Shown piece after piece: positions 48,894 to 61,631 of a stretch of 64,000 nt of DNA. The stretch covers positions 74,352,353 through 74,416,352 of the forward strand of contig CM036201.1 in NCBI GenBank assembly GCA_020631735.1. Reading direction: 5' to 3'. Positions within the stretch are counted from its first letter, which is position 1. Each line of letters begins with the position of its first letter. The DNA comes from Saccharum officinarum. Lineage: Eukaryota > Streptophyta > Magnoliopsida > Poales > Poaceae. Position numbers and translations under genes: made by a program. A model generated the notes under the pieces. The model had not been told where the DNA came from. It was given only the letters and a program-made list of their open reading frames with translations, and did not search any database.

Positions 48894-49713
48894 ACTAAGC
48901 ACCAAAAATCTCATTGCAACAATCACAATGACATTTATCATGCACATCCAAATAGCTAAATCAATCTAAAGGTTTTCTTTGGTAGACTAACTAACCTGCA
49001 ACCACTACACATGAGGCAATTACTAATCCAGTCCCTTTCAGTGGACTCCACTCATGTCCCGCATCTGAAAACTTAGCAAAAGATATTGTTGAGAAAAGAA
49101 ATTAATAGATGTAGATATAGGAAATCAAAAGTTGGCTTCAGTTCCTCAACACTTTATAACTGACCTATATAACAGGAAAGACAGAAGGTTCAGTTCATCA
49201 TTCATCATAGAAATAATGAAACTTAAATAAAACACATGTACAATCCACATTATATAAGCTATGCTAGTTCTATACGGTATTGTACCTCATGAAGGGTTAG
49301 GATGCCAGCACCCATTCCTCAGGGTTAATCGCCATCAGCCGTGGGGAACAATCCTGTCCATGGAACAAAGGTTTTAGATCAAACTCATCAACAACAAAAA
49401 GAATCAATCAAGATTAGATCCATGGAACCAAAGGTTTTAGATCAAACTCATTAACAATAAAAAGAGCCAATCAAGATTAGAAAAAATTTAATAAAGAAAC
49501 TGCAGCTCTTATATTCCTACCGTCTGGGCATAGTTCATTAGCACTGACCATGCTGAATATTCTTGAAGAGACTACAGTTCCCAGGCCAAGCTGATAGCAG
49601 GAGGCGTTGTTAAATCTGGCACCCACAACAAAAAAAAGTGTATAATGAGTATAATGTTGTCTTGATTCAGCGTTATCGACAAGAAAGTAGAGAAAATTGA
49701 GTGTAATTTTAAG
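48894..49713. other. Intergenic DNA with possible relic exons on the minus strand
   Basis: One open segment with splice-like borders is visible on the minus strand, 49064-48996 (GHEWSPLKGTGLVIAS). An open frame near 49640-49500 reads ASCYQLGLGTVVSSRIF. Neither was recognised, and they could be remnants of a gene disrupted by the neighbouring retroelements. Confidence 0.2.
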
Positions 49714-51239
49714 TGCAATCAAGCCTCAATTGTGTGTTTTGGTGATAATGACTATACGATTATAGAAGTAATGAGATTTACGAGATAACAAGCAGGTAAA
49801 ATAAGAATGAGGATATAATACATGTGATGATGACCCCCAAATTACAAAACGATGTCGTGATGGACTCAAAGGTGCTTAGATCCTTTTATCTTTATTAAAA
49901 CTGAGTTTAAGTTGTGCCGCACTATAAAGAGGGATGCAATTCTAAATGGTCTAAGGAAGATAGAGTGTTGAAGTACCTAATTAAAATTCATTGAGAGACA
50001 CTCTAGCACTGCATGAGCACTTTGGGTCAATTTTGTATAAGTTTACCCAACAGAAGTTTTGGTGGTCATTGGACCAGAAGTTCTGGTGGACTTTGCAACT
50101 TCTGGTGTTCTGTAAGTCTTAGTTTCCCTGAAACCCTAATGACCAGAAGTTCCAGTGCAAATCTACGGAAGTTCCACTAGACACAAAAACGGTCAGATTT
50201 GAGCTGGACCTATATATACTCAGCCACCTCTCAATCTAACCGTAGCCCACTCACTCTCTCATGCCCCAAACTTCAGAGAAGTGCCTCCTAGCTCCCAAAA
50301 GCCTCTCTTCTCCCCTTTTGTTTCTATATCTGACTCCTACAAGGGATTGAGTGAGAGAAGGATTCTTGGTGAGAAAAAATCAAAGCAAGCTTGAACACTT
50401 GATATCTTCATCAAGTTGGTTGGATTTGCATTTGTTACTCTTGGCGCTTTGCCCCTAGCTGGCTAGGCATTGCCCAAGAGCTCCTGATCCATGGGAGAAC
50501 CTTGGGAAGTTTATATCACCCTTATTTTCTAGTGAAGAACTCAAGTTGACCTTTGTGGTTGCTTGAGAGAGAGAGATAAGGAGATGAAAGAGACTCCGAC
50601 CTCAGTGGTCACCTCAACAACGTGGACATAGGTAAGCCTTAGTGGCGAGTTGAACCACGGAATAAACACCTTGTCTCTCTTGTGTTCTTGCTTTGTATTG
50701 TTCTATACTTGTTCTTCGTTGTCTCTCTCTCCCTCGAGCTATTTTCTAGGGTTTGTTCCCGATCTATAAATTGGAGGTGCTCCAAGGGCAAGGGAGTACC
50801 ACATCATCTTCATCTATCTACTAGGAAGTGGGGTAAAAAACATATTTAATTTTGAAGTTCATTTGACCTCTATTTTCACTCTACTCGTAGACGTCGGAAG
50901 TTCTAGTGGACTTCAGAACTTATGGTGTCCAGAAGTTCTAGTGGACTTCGGAACTTCTGGTGTCTGGAAGTTCTGGTCCAAACTGTCAAAACTTCCGACA
51001 GGCACTAATCCGCCATTTCAAGTTTGTGTTTAAGAATTTTTAGGTACGCCTATTCACCCCCTCTAGGCATTTCGACCCTTATAAGTGGTATCAAAGCTAG
51101 GCTCTCAATTTTGGGCTTTATCGCCTTGAGAGACGATGTCGACAAGTGTTTAGATAACCCTAGAACTTTTTACTTTTAGATGGTTCAAACTATGCATCTT
51201 GGTCTGCTAGCATGCTTACTATTTTTAGGGATCTACTGT
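49714..51239 (+). mobile_element. LTR plus gag start of a large-LTR copia, truncated
   Basis: 49714-51083 (about 1370 bp) looks like a 5' LTR: it starts TGCAATCAAGCCTC and ends CCTTATA, followed by AG and the primer site TGGTATCAAAGC. The internal part begins the gag frame (LDGSNYASWSASMLTIFR) and is lost after about 51239. Inside the LTR the words AGAAGTTCTGGTGGACTT and close variants recur at 50050-50170 and 50890-50990. The rest of the element is absent, so this is a truncated copy or the site of another insertion. Confidence 0.8.
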
Positions 51240-51702
51240 CTCTAGGCTGGGAAGCAGACCACCGGCGCCGGACACCACGGAAGAAGCCGAGCAGAGAGGG
51301 AAGGAGGAAGGGGAGGACGAAGGAGATAGAGCCTCGCTGCTGTCGTCTTGTGCCCGCACGAGCACGCAGCAACAACCCCAACAGTGGCCCGACCTCCGGC
51401 GCGGCCTCCACCAACGCCTCCTCCACAGCCATGGCAAGCACCTGCCTCTTGGCCACGAGCTCCAAGTCACAAGAAACAAGAAGTCGCCCCGCCGCCGCCT
51501 TCCTAGCAGCCGCGCAGCCCGCTGGCGGCATGCTTCGGTGGCAGTGAGGTGGGGAAGAGGGCGGGATGGGGGTGGGGCTGTGGGCGTCGGTGGACGCCCG
51601 AGTCGCCCCTGCAGGACGACGCGGGGGCGGAAGGGGCGAGTTTGATGCTTCAAAGCGCATATGATTATGCGTGCACACGTACCATAAAAGCTTAACCTGC
51701 TT

Positions 51703-51705
<3 letters not shown>
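51240..51705. other. GC-rich stretch of unknown origin
   Basis: It follows the truncated gag start. ORFs are open on both strands because of high GC content; none shows a recognisable domain. It may be a captured gene fragment or part of another transposon. Confidence 0.3.

Positions 51706-51798
<93 letters not shown>
51706..51798. repeat. (TA)n microsatellite, 93 bp
   Basis: An uninterrupted TA dinucleotide run of about 46 units. It produces a meaningless Tyr-Ile repeat in one minus-strand reading frame. Confidence 0.98.
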
Positions 51799-51800
<2 letters not shown>

Positions 51801-52391
51801 TGTGTATAACATAAGGGCCCCTAAATCTTGGTTTCGCCCTAGGCCCCTAAAAACCCAGGGCCAGCCTTGGGTGCGCGCGGGCACACTCGATGGATGTAGG
51901 CCCCGAGCCCATAATTTATCAGAAGAATCGGTCAGTGGGTTAGTCGCACTATCACGGCACTAATTCGAAGGCTTAGTCTACCACTATATTGACACCCAAC
52001 AGGTAGGGAGGAGGCTGAAGACCTAGAGGCTGGCTCCAAGGGCATCAGTTTCGCTGCCCAGTGTTGGACAGCTGCGCACCTGTAGCCTGTAGCCAGCCCA
52101 TCCCTCCTACCAAAGATGTCGTGCACGGAGTCTTTTTTTTTTTAATTCTACTGGTGTGGCCTAACAGAGGTGGGCAGGTTAGGGCCAACGGCTTTCGCTC
52201 AAGCCGAGTGTCCTCCGAGAAAGATGTGGATAACCCGATCTGTGAATTAGAGATCAGCCAATATGGTGGCAGCAGAAGCCAAGTCCAATGTTTCCCCCAC
52301 ACCTCGCCACGGAGATCAGCCAAAGAAACTCTTTCCCGTGCCCACTGTGCCCGAGAGGATTGCAACCTATTTTACCTTCTGTTTCCTTGGA
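51799..52391. other. Intergenic DNA
   Basis: No gene or clear repeat was recognised. A T-run at 52134-52143 is followed by TTAATTCTACTGG with no other hallmark. Confidence 0.35.
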
Positions 52392-52801
52392 ACTCCCCTT
52401 AAGTTTGGCATAGGTCTAAATTGCCTCTAAACTTACATTTAGTTCAATTTACTCCCTTCAATTATTTCAGTTGGTCTAGTTTACTTCTTAATATGGTTTG
52501 TTATTTTTGTTTTTCCACGTATTAGTTGAGTCTTAACACTAGATTTTTCTAATACTGGAGGTACAATATCATATAAAACATAATGATGAAAAATTCATAG
52601 TACATTTTTTTAATACAAAATACAATATCCTCTATCATCTCACAAAATTTGAAACTAAAATATAATTTATACATAGAGAAACAAAAAAAGAAAAATCTCT
52701 TTAAGGTGTTAGTTAGACCAACTTAAATAGTTGGAGGAAGTAAATTGAGCTAAATGTTAGCTTAGGGGGTTATTTGGATATAGGCCAAACTTGGAGGGAG
52801 T
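52392..52801. mobile_element. MITE candidate with long inverted ends
   Basis: About 410 bp. The left end ACTCCCCTTAAGTTTGGC pairs with the right end read backwards, ACTCCCTCCAAGTTTGGC, and similarity continues for about 90 bp (CATTTAG, TCAATTTACT, AGTTGGTCTA). The interior is AT-rich. The flanks do not show a convincing target duplication. Confidence 0.75.
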
Positions 52802-52820
52802 AATATGGACTATTTCCTCC

Positions 52821-54691
52821 TTAGGGGTCTCACCCCCGTATTTTTTACAATTTGGCCTTTTTTCGAAGAAAATTCACGTTTAGACCCCTAGACGACGTAA
52901 ACTCAACTTTGGACCCTGGGGGTCGACGCCATAATTCACGGCGTCGAGGTTACACGTCTCGGCGCCGTGACTCACGACATCGAGCTTTGTGACCCTATTT
53001 GACGACAGCTTGACGCCATAAATCACGGCGCCGAGCCTGGATTCAAAACCCACGACCGACTTTCTCTTTTAGATTGCTTCAACTTGAATGTCTTAAAATG
53101 TTTTAGATATGACATTATATAATGTCATCATAAATTCATAATGATAAATTCATTATTGTGAGGTCAAACATTTTTGTGAAGTTTTGTTTAGGCTCCTGAA
53201 GTTAGGTTGCATATGGGGATGATATAGCCAATGCATTTTGTTCACTTAGTACTTATGGAGTGATGAATCGGCACGTCTACTACCCTCTGTTGGGTGTCAA
53301 TAATTGTTTAATAAAGTATTGAACAATAACACCTTTAGAACAGTTTTATTGTCATTTTTCAGTGATCGTTTATATTGATGAAAAATATGTATATGAAAAT
53401 TGACCATTTTACTTACGTAAAAAAATGTACCATTTTATTTTGTGTACTTTCTCCCAATAATTGAGTATGTCGTGGCATCGTTTTTTTTACTCTAAAACAT
53501 AATCTAATCTAGACTTATACGATTTTTGTTGCGGTCATTTGTTTTCAACATTCTTGCAAAACACATCCATAGCCTTGCACATCACATACGACACTTTTTT
53601 TTGGCAACGCAAAAAAAAGTTCTATGTCAACTCCATTGTTTACTGATTCACTGTGTTGTTTCTTACACCAGGTAATGCCATCTAACGAGATATCGGCTTC
53701 ACCATTTTGTAACGTGCACAGAATTATATTCCAGACCAGCATTCCTTAGCATCGTAGTCCTATAAAGTTAACAGGGTTCTAGACCACCCAAACAAAAGGT
53801 CATCCTGTAAAAAAACACATATTCCTGAGCCTGTTGTTTCATTATCGTAGCTTCACTAACGGCTCATAGCTATAGGTGTGTAATCCCATCGAAGACTTAC
53901 CTGTTTGTTTGTTCGAAATCTGAAAACTGCAAATGTACTCCCCAGACTGATATGCTATGTAGGAAACTAAATGTATTCCTAAGATATCAACTCTTTGCAA
54001 ACATGAACAACATGTGTAATATATACATCCGAAATATATATCTATATAGCTTCTTAGTCACTAGGTTTTCTCTATATTTTCAATTTTACGTATGACTGTA
54101 CATGCGCGCGATGGCGCGCCCCTACACTAGTTAACTTACTCGTCAAGGACTTCTCCGCTAGCCTGGACGCTGCTAGCTTCTCGGAGCCATGGCCGGTCCG
54201 TAGGTACAACTCACAATGGTGCGATTGTACGTCACACCGATGCAAAGCTATGGCCCGTTCGTGTTCCCGGAGGCTGCACACGGTAAAGCACACGCGCAGA
54301 GGATCCGGTGACAGGGGAGAAGCACACGGTAGATGGTTGAGTATAATTTTATTTAGATCCTAGCTAGAAAAGCTGCACTGTGAATTATATAATGTCATAT
54401 TAGAAACATTTTACGACATTCAAGTTGAAGCAATTTAAAAGGGAAAGTTGGCCGTGAGTTTTGAATCCAGGCTCGGCGCCGTGATCTGCGGCGTCAAGCT
54501 GTCTGCCAGATCATCCGCCACGCCAAATAAGGCCACGAAGCTCGACGCCGTGAGTCGTGTAACCTTAACGCTGTGAATCATGGCGTCGACCCCTAGGGTC
54601 AAAAGTTGAGTTTACGTCGTTCAGAGGTCTAAACGTGATTTTTCTTTAAAAAAGGGCCAAATTGTAAAAAATACGGCCTCGGCCCCTCTAA
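52821..54691. mobile_element. Foldback/MULE-like element with inverted arms of about 300 bp
   Basis: The left arm 52821-53123 and the right arm 54384-54691 are inverted copies. Shared words, read inward, include GTATTTTTTACAATTTGGCC, GTAAACTCAACTTT, GGCGCCGTGA-type blocks, GCCTGGATTCAAAAC and GACATTATATAAT. Inside each arm a block with the core GACGCCRTRAWTCACGGCG recurs about three times. The 1.26-kb centre (53124-54383) shows no transposase; its ORFs are short. Long arms with a non-coding centre suit a non-autonomous Mutator-like or foldback element. No target duplication was found, so the borders are approximate. Confidence 0.75.
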
Positions 54692-55535
54692 TTTCGTTAA
54701 AAGAAATGTCTGTAAATAAGGATTATTGATCAGCTTCAGTTTGTCAGATAATTAAGTACTAACATTTGCAGCTTCTAATCGAGACGCTGCAGCTGCCTAT
54801 TTTGTGTGAGTCTAGTGTTATCTATTTGTCCTGTTTATCCATGAGAGGCTTTCCTGTAAATACATTTCTAGAATCTCCTCGGGTACCTCGGTTTCGTAAC
54901 TTTTCTTCTACTCCGTTTCCCGTTGGAGCTCTGTTTGTCCGTAACTTTTCTTCCACTCCGTTTGCCGTTCGTAACTTTTCTTCCAGCCACAGCTAGTAAA
55001 CAAACACCACAGTCATGCGATTCATAGAAATCTAGCAGGAAACGAAATGTCTTCATGCTATAAGAGTATAAGTCATCATTGGCTCAATGTAATCGCAATT
55101 CAGCTCCAAAGTTCGTCGAATAGGCAGAGTGGAACCAACGAGTTCCTCTAGAACCAACCTACAATTACTTAGCAGTAACTGTATGCGGAAGAAAAAAAAA
55201 CGAATAGCCCCTGGCCATGGTGCGCGTTGATAGAGTGATACATAAACACGCCAACATGCTTAACTTGCTAGCAAAAAGGTACATAAATTATTCTCTCTCT
55301 CTTTTTTTTCTATTCTGAAAGCATCTACATCTCTCATAGGTGATAGTGAACACTTCTTTCCTGGGCTCAAGTACCCAGACTGCAAACACTTCATTTACAG
55401 CTGCTATTTGTTCGCATAAAGCAGCAAGAGTTTCATGAAACGTTAACCATGTAGCCAGCAGATATGCAGAAACCATTCCTTGTGTTGTTGCACATAACTG
55501 GGTAGCACGCTTTGGTACAAGATGTGCCCAGGGAA
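54692..55535. other. Intergenic DNA with a short imperfect repeat
   Basis: The word CGTAACTTTTCTTCYACTCC occurs near 54894 and 54940, and a shortened copy near 54970. The part near 55535 is likely the 3' UTR of the following minus-strand gene. Nothing else was recognised. Confidence 0.5.
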
Positions 55536-56890
55536 CTAATCTTCAGATTTCGTAGGCTCCCTTTTCTTCCCATAAGTAAGGCCAGTGTCCTAATCATCAC
55601 ACGCATAATTAGCACACAGAAATAACAGTACAGCCTATTTGTCAAACAATCTGTTATCTGGCATCTAACACAGAGTGGATGTAGCTACCTGTGGATCAGG
55701 AATTGGTTTCCGCTTCTCAACATAACGATACGGGTCTGAGGCAGCAGCCAAAGCGGCTCGCTCCTGGGGAAAAAGGAATATAATTCCTTTAGTGAATGGA
55801 CAGACAAGGCGATAACAGTGCAATTCTCTGAAGTGATTTTGCCATATGCACAGTTATATATTTTCTGAGGATGGGTAACCAACAGCACAATTGAATAAAA
55901 TATATGATATACAGCTTATGAATACATGATCTCAACACTGATAAGATACAGAAAAAGAACACTAATAAGTAATAACTGACAAATTATCAAGTGCAATGAG
56001 AGAAACTGTTGCAGATAAGGGCCCATTTCGTTTATCACAAGCTTTATCATAGCTAAAGCAAGGTCAACTGGGTGCCATGCTGAAGTGCAAAACTATTCAA
56101 GCACATTTGAGAACAAAGGTTTGGAGTTTGGAGAATTCATATTGTCATGGTATATTGCAGTTTTGCTGTCTTTGCAAGAACTGCGTGAAATTGCTAAGTT
56201 TAAGCTGTGTTGTGTGCACTTGAGCAACACCGCTACTTGCGCCAAATAAGGTATTTCTCTAATTCTCCTGATAACATCTGCAGCAGGCATAAATACAGCC
56301 CAACTGAGCATCATTAGATAGCTCCCTACAGCCGAAGGTGCTCAACAACAATATCATCGGTATAGAGCTCCAGAAATCCGTGCTTCCTTATAGTCATAGC
56401 TAGATATGGCAGAGAGATAGGCGAACAATTCGCACAAAAACCAACCAACCCAGGGGGGCAGGGGCAACAATTTTGCAGCAATCCAATGCATAATTAACAG
56501 TGCACCAAAACCTCTAAGCGCCTAGAGCTAACGCGCCAGCTAACAACCTGCTGACTGAACAATTCCACGGGCCTAGCTCTGCACTCACGGATAGATCGAT
56601 CCCAGACGAGACGACAGCAGCTGCCCTCGCTCGTGATCTGAGGGCAACAATCCGATACCGACCCAATTAAAACCCCAAACTGTGCTGCAATGGGAGCGGT
56701 GAAGGGCGGTAGCTGTCACCTCCTGCTCCTTCTGGAGCTGGCGCGCGGGTTTGACCCAGAGGTAGTAGGCGAGGGTTCCGGCGACGGTCCAGGAGGCGAG
56801 GTTGCTCCACCCGCGGAGGCCGCCCAGCGCGTTGCCCACGAACGACCGCGTGTTCCCCACCGCACGGCCCCACCCGCTCGCCGGCGCCAT
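55536..56890 (-). CDS. Conserved 99-residue single-membrane-span protein, probably mitochondrial
   Basis: Exons in transcript order: 56890-56720, 55763-55689, 55589-55536; all phases 0, 300 nt, 99 residues. The N-terminal part (MAPASGWGRAVGNTRSF) is basic and could be a targeting signal. One hydrophobic segment (LASWTVAGTLAYYLWV, about 32-47) is followed by a charged tail with SDPYRYVEKRKPIPDPQ and GLTYGKKREPTKSED. I recognise the sequence type as a small protein conserved across land plants. It resembles plant-specific small subunits reported with respiratory complexes, but I cannot name it with certainty. Exon borders all follow GT/AG. No lesion is visible. The GC-rich sequence after 56890 is its 5' leader and promoter side. 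Confidence 0.8.
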
Positions 56891-59277
56891 CTCCCTCTCT
56901 CCTCTCCGGTGGCCTCTCCTCCGCCCCCCAAGCGCCGCGACCGAACAGAGCTGCCGCCGACGCCTTCCCGACTCCGACCGCCCTTCGCCTCCGTGTCTCG
57001 TATTGGTCCGCAAGAAAGAAAAGGCAGAGCGCGATGCAGGTGGGGCGGCGCGTGTGAATGTATTGCATGGGCCTGTATTTGGGCCAAAGTTTGAGGCCCA
57101 GGTGAGCTGAGTGGTAGAGGCCCATTAGGCCCATTTGGATGGAACACATTATTATTGAAAAAGAAAACAATATGAAAGCATATGAAAAACTCAGGATTAA
57201 AAACACAGTATTAATAACGATGGCTATGGATTGCAGTTGCTTTGATTTTTTTGAAACATATAAATGATTTGCTTTCAGAAGTACTCAAAACTTTTTTTTT
57301 GCAAAAAAGTACTTGTAATTGATGAGCATAGAACCACATGTTACTTTGTTAGCTCGAGGCTTCGAGCTCATTCTTGACATGGCCTTACCCTTCATAGTTG
57401 ATCAAAGCCCCCCCAGGAATCAAATGTTATCCGCCTCGTGTGTCCTCTAACCTACACATAAGGGTTAGCAGGATAGAAATGCTATCTCAAATGCAATAAT
57501 TTTGAAACACGTGTGAAGCATTCCTAGAACAACAAACAACTTGAGAAGAAAACGAGTGACACTATTAGCAAAGAGGCAACAACCTACCAATATTTTTTTG
57601 AGAAGAACTATCACAAGCACCACGAGAATAATTTCATGGACCAAGACAAGAAGCACTAGAGCCGTGCCCATGATTATGACCCAACCCACTAGCAAAGGAG
57701 TCGTAAAATCCATTAAAAAAATCCAAGATTTCATAATAATTCACAAGTATTGAAGCATCTTTTTATTTTGATCGGTTACTTTGTTCTTATAACAATTTAT
57801 GTTTTGGTTCGAACACTTTTTCCTTCCTAGAACAATTTTTTAAGACATTTTTCTTTGTTCATAGGACGAATTCTATTTTTGCCAGAACATTTTTTATTTT
57901 TTTTTTCTTTTTCTTCCTCGCTAAGAACTTTTTTCTTATAACACTATTCATTATTGTCTTAACGTTTTCTAATCTTTATTGGAACATTTTATTTGTTACA
58001 TTTTCCTTTGTTCACAAAAAAAAAGATTTGACCTCCCTTGGTGGGCCTAGCTAGGCTAACCAAAGGAAGCAAAAAATGGGCACTTATTTGTTTTTTCTCT
58101 TTAGCTCTTCAAAACTGAGATGTGTGGCTGCCATACATATAGTTCTTGCTTTGTTGGTTGATCCAATAGTTAACTACGAACTAAAAAAATATTTTTATTC
58201 TACTTTTTTCTCATTACAAGTGATAATCCATTATCTTGTGGTACATTTGCCTAGTTATAACTATGAAAATATAGTGGTATTCTATAAGCTGTTCTATAGT
58301 ATATTTTGTATTGTTCTAGTTTAAGAAAAAAAATTTCAGCTTCTATGGCCTATGCGTTGGACTCTTCAACTATGAAATTTATTAGTCTAGGATATATTTG
58401 ATTGTTCTATTGTGTAGATATGTATTGTCCTGGGTATATTTTGAATTGTTCAAGCAACAAACATTATTATTTATGGTATATTTCTATTGCTATATTAGTA
58501 AAAAAATTAATAGCACCAGAGTATTTTTATTATCCTATTCTTTTAAATAAAATTTTGATGTTGTTGAGTTTAATGCACAATTTTTGGCGAGCTAAGTTGG
58601 TTAGGTTTTCTTGTAGTGGAATTTGTCCATTTATGTTTAAGCCCTCAACTTGATGCGGGTGATAGTATTTTCCTAAATTTAATGGTTTTATTCTTTTAAT
58701 GGTAGACGATGTGGTCATTCAACAGCAGTGCTCGATTTTTATACGAGCAACTCTATCTGCACCTTGACTCAAAAAATTGAGTAATTTTTCGAAGGTGCTC
58801 ATGGGGTCAAGTGTGTGTACGTGTGCCTTATAGGGGTGGTATGCTGACGATGTTTTTTTTCACAAAAGTTGAGTCCGACCCTTCAAGCAAACTTAGAATA
58901 GCTTATAGCTCGGTCCATGTGTCTGTGGAGAGATAGAGAGAGACGCACGTTGGGCGGCGGAGCACAACGACATATCAGAGGCCACAAAATTGTCAGCAAG
59001 GACTATGGACGTGTTTGGTTGCACGTCACAACCAATAACGTCACTGCCACAAAACTTATTAGCTTTGTTTGGTTTACAACAGAGACGTAGCAGCCACAAC
59101 TTTTCTAAAGTCATTTTTTTGCGCCGAAGTTTAGGTGCCGATTTCTAACGCCTCATCTTCAGCGACGCTGCAACAGAGACGTGGTTGGCTGTGGCCGGCA
59201 ACCAAGCAACCTGTTGTACCCGAAGTAAAGAAACCACGATAGGACAGTTGTAGTTTCCTAGGGGCAAATTGTACTTG
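56891..59277. other. Intergenic DNA, AT-rich
   Basis: 56891-57130 is GC-rich promoter and 5' leader of the 99-residue protein gene. 57180-58700 is AT-rich with recurring TTGTTCT/GAACATTTT words and no coding signal; ORFs there are short and of biased composition. 58880-59240 shows no border or domain. Confidence 0.4.
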
Positions 59278-59518
59278 GGCCTTGTTTAGATGCACCCCAA
59301 AAGTTGAAATGTTTTCACTCTCTCCGTCACATCAATCTTTGGACTCATGCATGAAGTAGTAAATGTAAGTAAAAAAATAATTAATTATACAGTTTAGTTG
59401 GAAATCACGAGATGAATCTTTTGAGCCTAGTTGATCTACGATTAGACAATATTTGTCAAATAAGACGAAAGTGGTACTATTCATCGGTTTGAAATTTTTT
59501 TGCAATCTAAACATGGCC
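59278..59518. mobile_element. MITE of the GGCCTTGTTTAG family with TTG target duplication
   Basis: 241 bp, left end GGCCTTGTTTAGATGC, right end GCAATCTAAACATGGCC, flanked on both sides by TTG. The interior contains the family words AATCACGAGATGAATCTTTTGAGCCTAG. This type is abundant in Andropogoneae genomes. Confidence 0.92.
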
Positions 59519-60760
59519 TTGTAGACATGGCAAAGAAAAGGATACATGGGCACCCTGGGCTACACTACACAAACAAGGACCCAATTCGTTGGACAGTGTC
59601 GGGCGGACACCCACATTTGCTCGTGGCGGTGCGGTGCATCATCTCGACACACGCAGGAAGACCGTTTCTTCTCTAAGGGCAGCACCTATTGTTAGCTTCA
59701 ACATAAAGTTGTGCTCCACTTACTCCTCAACGCAAGCAGCACCTTTGCCTATGCTACGGTCCAGCACTAGCTCAGGTTTTGTCCAGAGTTTCTCAGCTTT
59801 TTATGTGCTCTTCCATGCCACAACGCAAGACATGTTGCTGCTTCAACCTTTTTTCAGGACAAGCCAACGCTTCCTTTGCAGGAGAATCTGATACCATTTG
59901 AGGCTAACATTCTTGATGATTTGAACACCAGCTGGATAGTTGGAAGTTGGGTAGCACTCGAGGGTGGAGCGTTGGGCATGGCCTGACTAGTGACTACTGT
60001 ACCTATACTACCTACCTACCCCCAAAGAGGCCAAGACATGCACTGCAGACTGCAGTAGTGCACGCACTCGGTAGTCGGTTCAATACCATAGCGTCGCTGC
60101 GCCAGGCAGGCGTCACACGAGAGGCCGAGAATCTTTCCCAGCGCGGTGCTAGCATGCCGTCTGCAGAATCCGCTTGTGATCTCGTCTGTCCCCGTCCATT
60201 CTTGGGCGCTGCCCCTGCTGCTTTGGCACTTGGCGGACAAGTGGACCGCATGCGAGGTCGCGGCACAGAACTGGCACTGGCCACTGCTGACTGGCAATGG
60301 CAACCCCAGTGGCCAGCTCCAGCTCCAGGCCATGTGGCATGCCGGATCCGATCTGCCTGCCCAACACATGCAGGTCACTTGTCCGGCCCCTCCACTCCGA
60401 TCGTCCAACCCATCAACCAGCTCGTCCCTGCCTGATAACCGCCCCCATAGACAGAGAATCTCGAGTAGGAGTACTTTACACCGACGAGCGATGATAATGC
60501 CGACGACCACGACGACGATGCTGCGTCTGGCTCTGGTAGATCAATCGCTCGAGCCAGGACAAAAGCACAGGTGGCCAAACAAGAGGTTTGCAGAGGCGTC
60601 TCTGCCTCTCCGGGACTCTGAAAGTGACCAGCTTTGTTCATCCCCAATCTGCATACATCTCCAATTCTCCATCCATGATCCAACCAACCGGCCGGGGATG
60701 CAAGTTGGCGCACTGCACTGGCGGCTGGCAACACATCATACGCATCGCTTTACAGCCTCA
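59519..60760. other. Intergenic DNA of mixed composition
   Basis: Long overlapping ORFs on both strands at 59947-60850 have no recognisable domain and no consistent frame. No RNA gene was seen. Confidence 0.35.
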
Positions 60761-60993
60761 GGCTGTGTTCAGATCCAAAATTTGGGGCGAGGGGGGATTC
60801 CTGTAGCACTTTCGTTGTTATTTGACAAAATTTATTCACCTATGGACTAACTAGGCTCAAAAGATTCGCCTCGATATTTATAGACAAACTATACAATTAG
60901 TTATTTTTTATCTATATTTAATGCTTCATACATGCGTCCAAAGATTCGATGCGATGGGTGGAAGAGGAAATATTTTGGGAAGTAAACGGGGCC
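60761..60993. mobile_element. MITE of the GGCCTTGTTTAG family, reverse orientation, TCA target duplication
   Basis: 233 bp, left end GGCTGTGTTCAGATCC, right end GTAAACGGGGCC, flanked by TCA on both sides. The interior shares AACTAGGCTCAAAAGATTCG and CACTTTCGTTGTTATTTGAC with the family (reverse of the copy at 59278). Confidence 0.88.
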
Positions 60994-61631
60994 TCAGCCT
61001 CACAACACCGGATTTCGACAGAGTTTGGTTGGTTAACGAGAAGAGGAGGATGGAACAAACAAATCTGAGAAAAAGGAAATAAATAATTACAGTGCTGCAA
61101 CACAGAGACCAGGTTCGTAAGCTGCTTCCTGAAGCAAAGAGGGAGAGAGTCCTACCAGGCATTACCACCAAGGGGAAAAAAACGAGATATCTACCATAGC
61201 AACCTACGACAACACTTTCTGCACCAAGGCGGCCAAACCTCTTATGATATGAACATAAATAAAAAAAGAAATACCAAAGGTTTGCTCGCTTCTCCAGCGT
61301 CAGCGCGCAGACGACGACCGGTCTGATGACGACACCTCACACCTGGACCGTCCAGCATCGGGGATCCAACAGGTCAAGCTCCTGAACAAGGACTCTCCCT
61401 GTTTCGAGCACAAACTGTTCACACCTTCTCTCCATGGATTCTTTGCCTCTTGAGAGAGTGATGACCAGGACTGAAACCTTTGCCCTGCTGCCCATACCCA
61501 ATGTCCCACTGACCGGCCACCTCTGCGCTTCCACTTCCACTTCCACGGGGCACAATAATTTATTCAACGTCATTTTCACTGTGTCCGGACCTGTCCATTT
61601 CCGCTGCAACAACCCAGGTCTCGGCTCAGCT
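60994..61631. other. 3' flank of the HMG-CoA reductase gene
   Basis: It follows the reductase stop codon on the minus strand and probably includes its 3' UTR. No other feature was recognised. Confidence 0.45.

Noticed and set aside
51190..51801. A 203-residue minus-strand ORF with a long Tyr-Ile run
   Set aside because: The run is the (TA)n microsatellite in translation; the rest lies in GC-rich DNA open in several frames and has no domain.
59947..60850. Overlapping ORFs of 160-230 residues on both strands
   Set aside because: No shared frame, domain or splice structure; composition alone explains their length.
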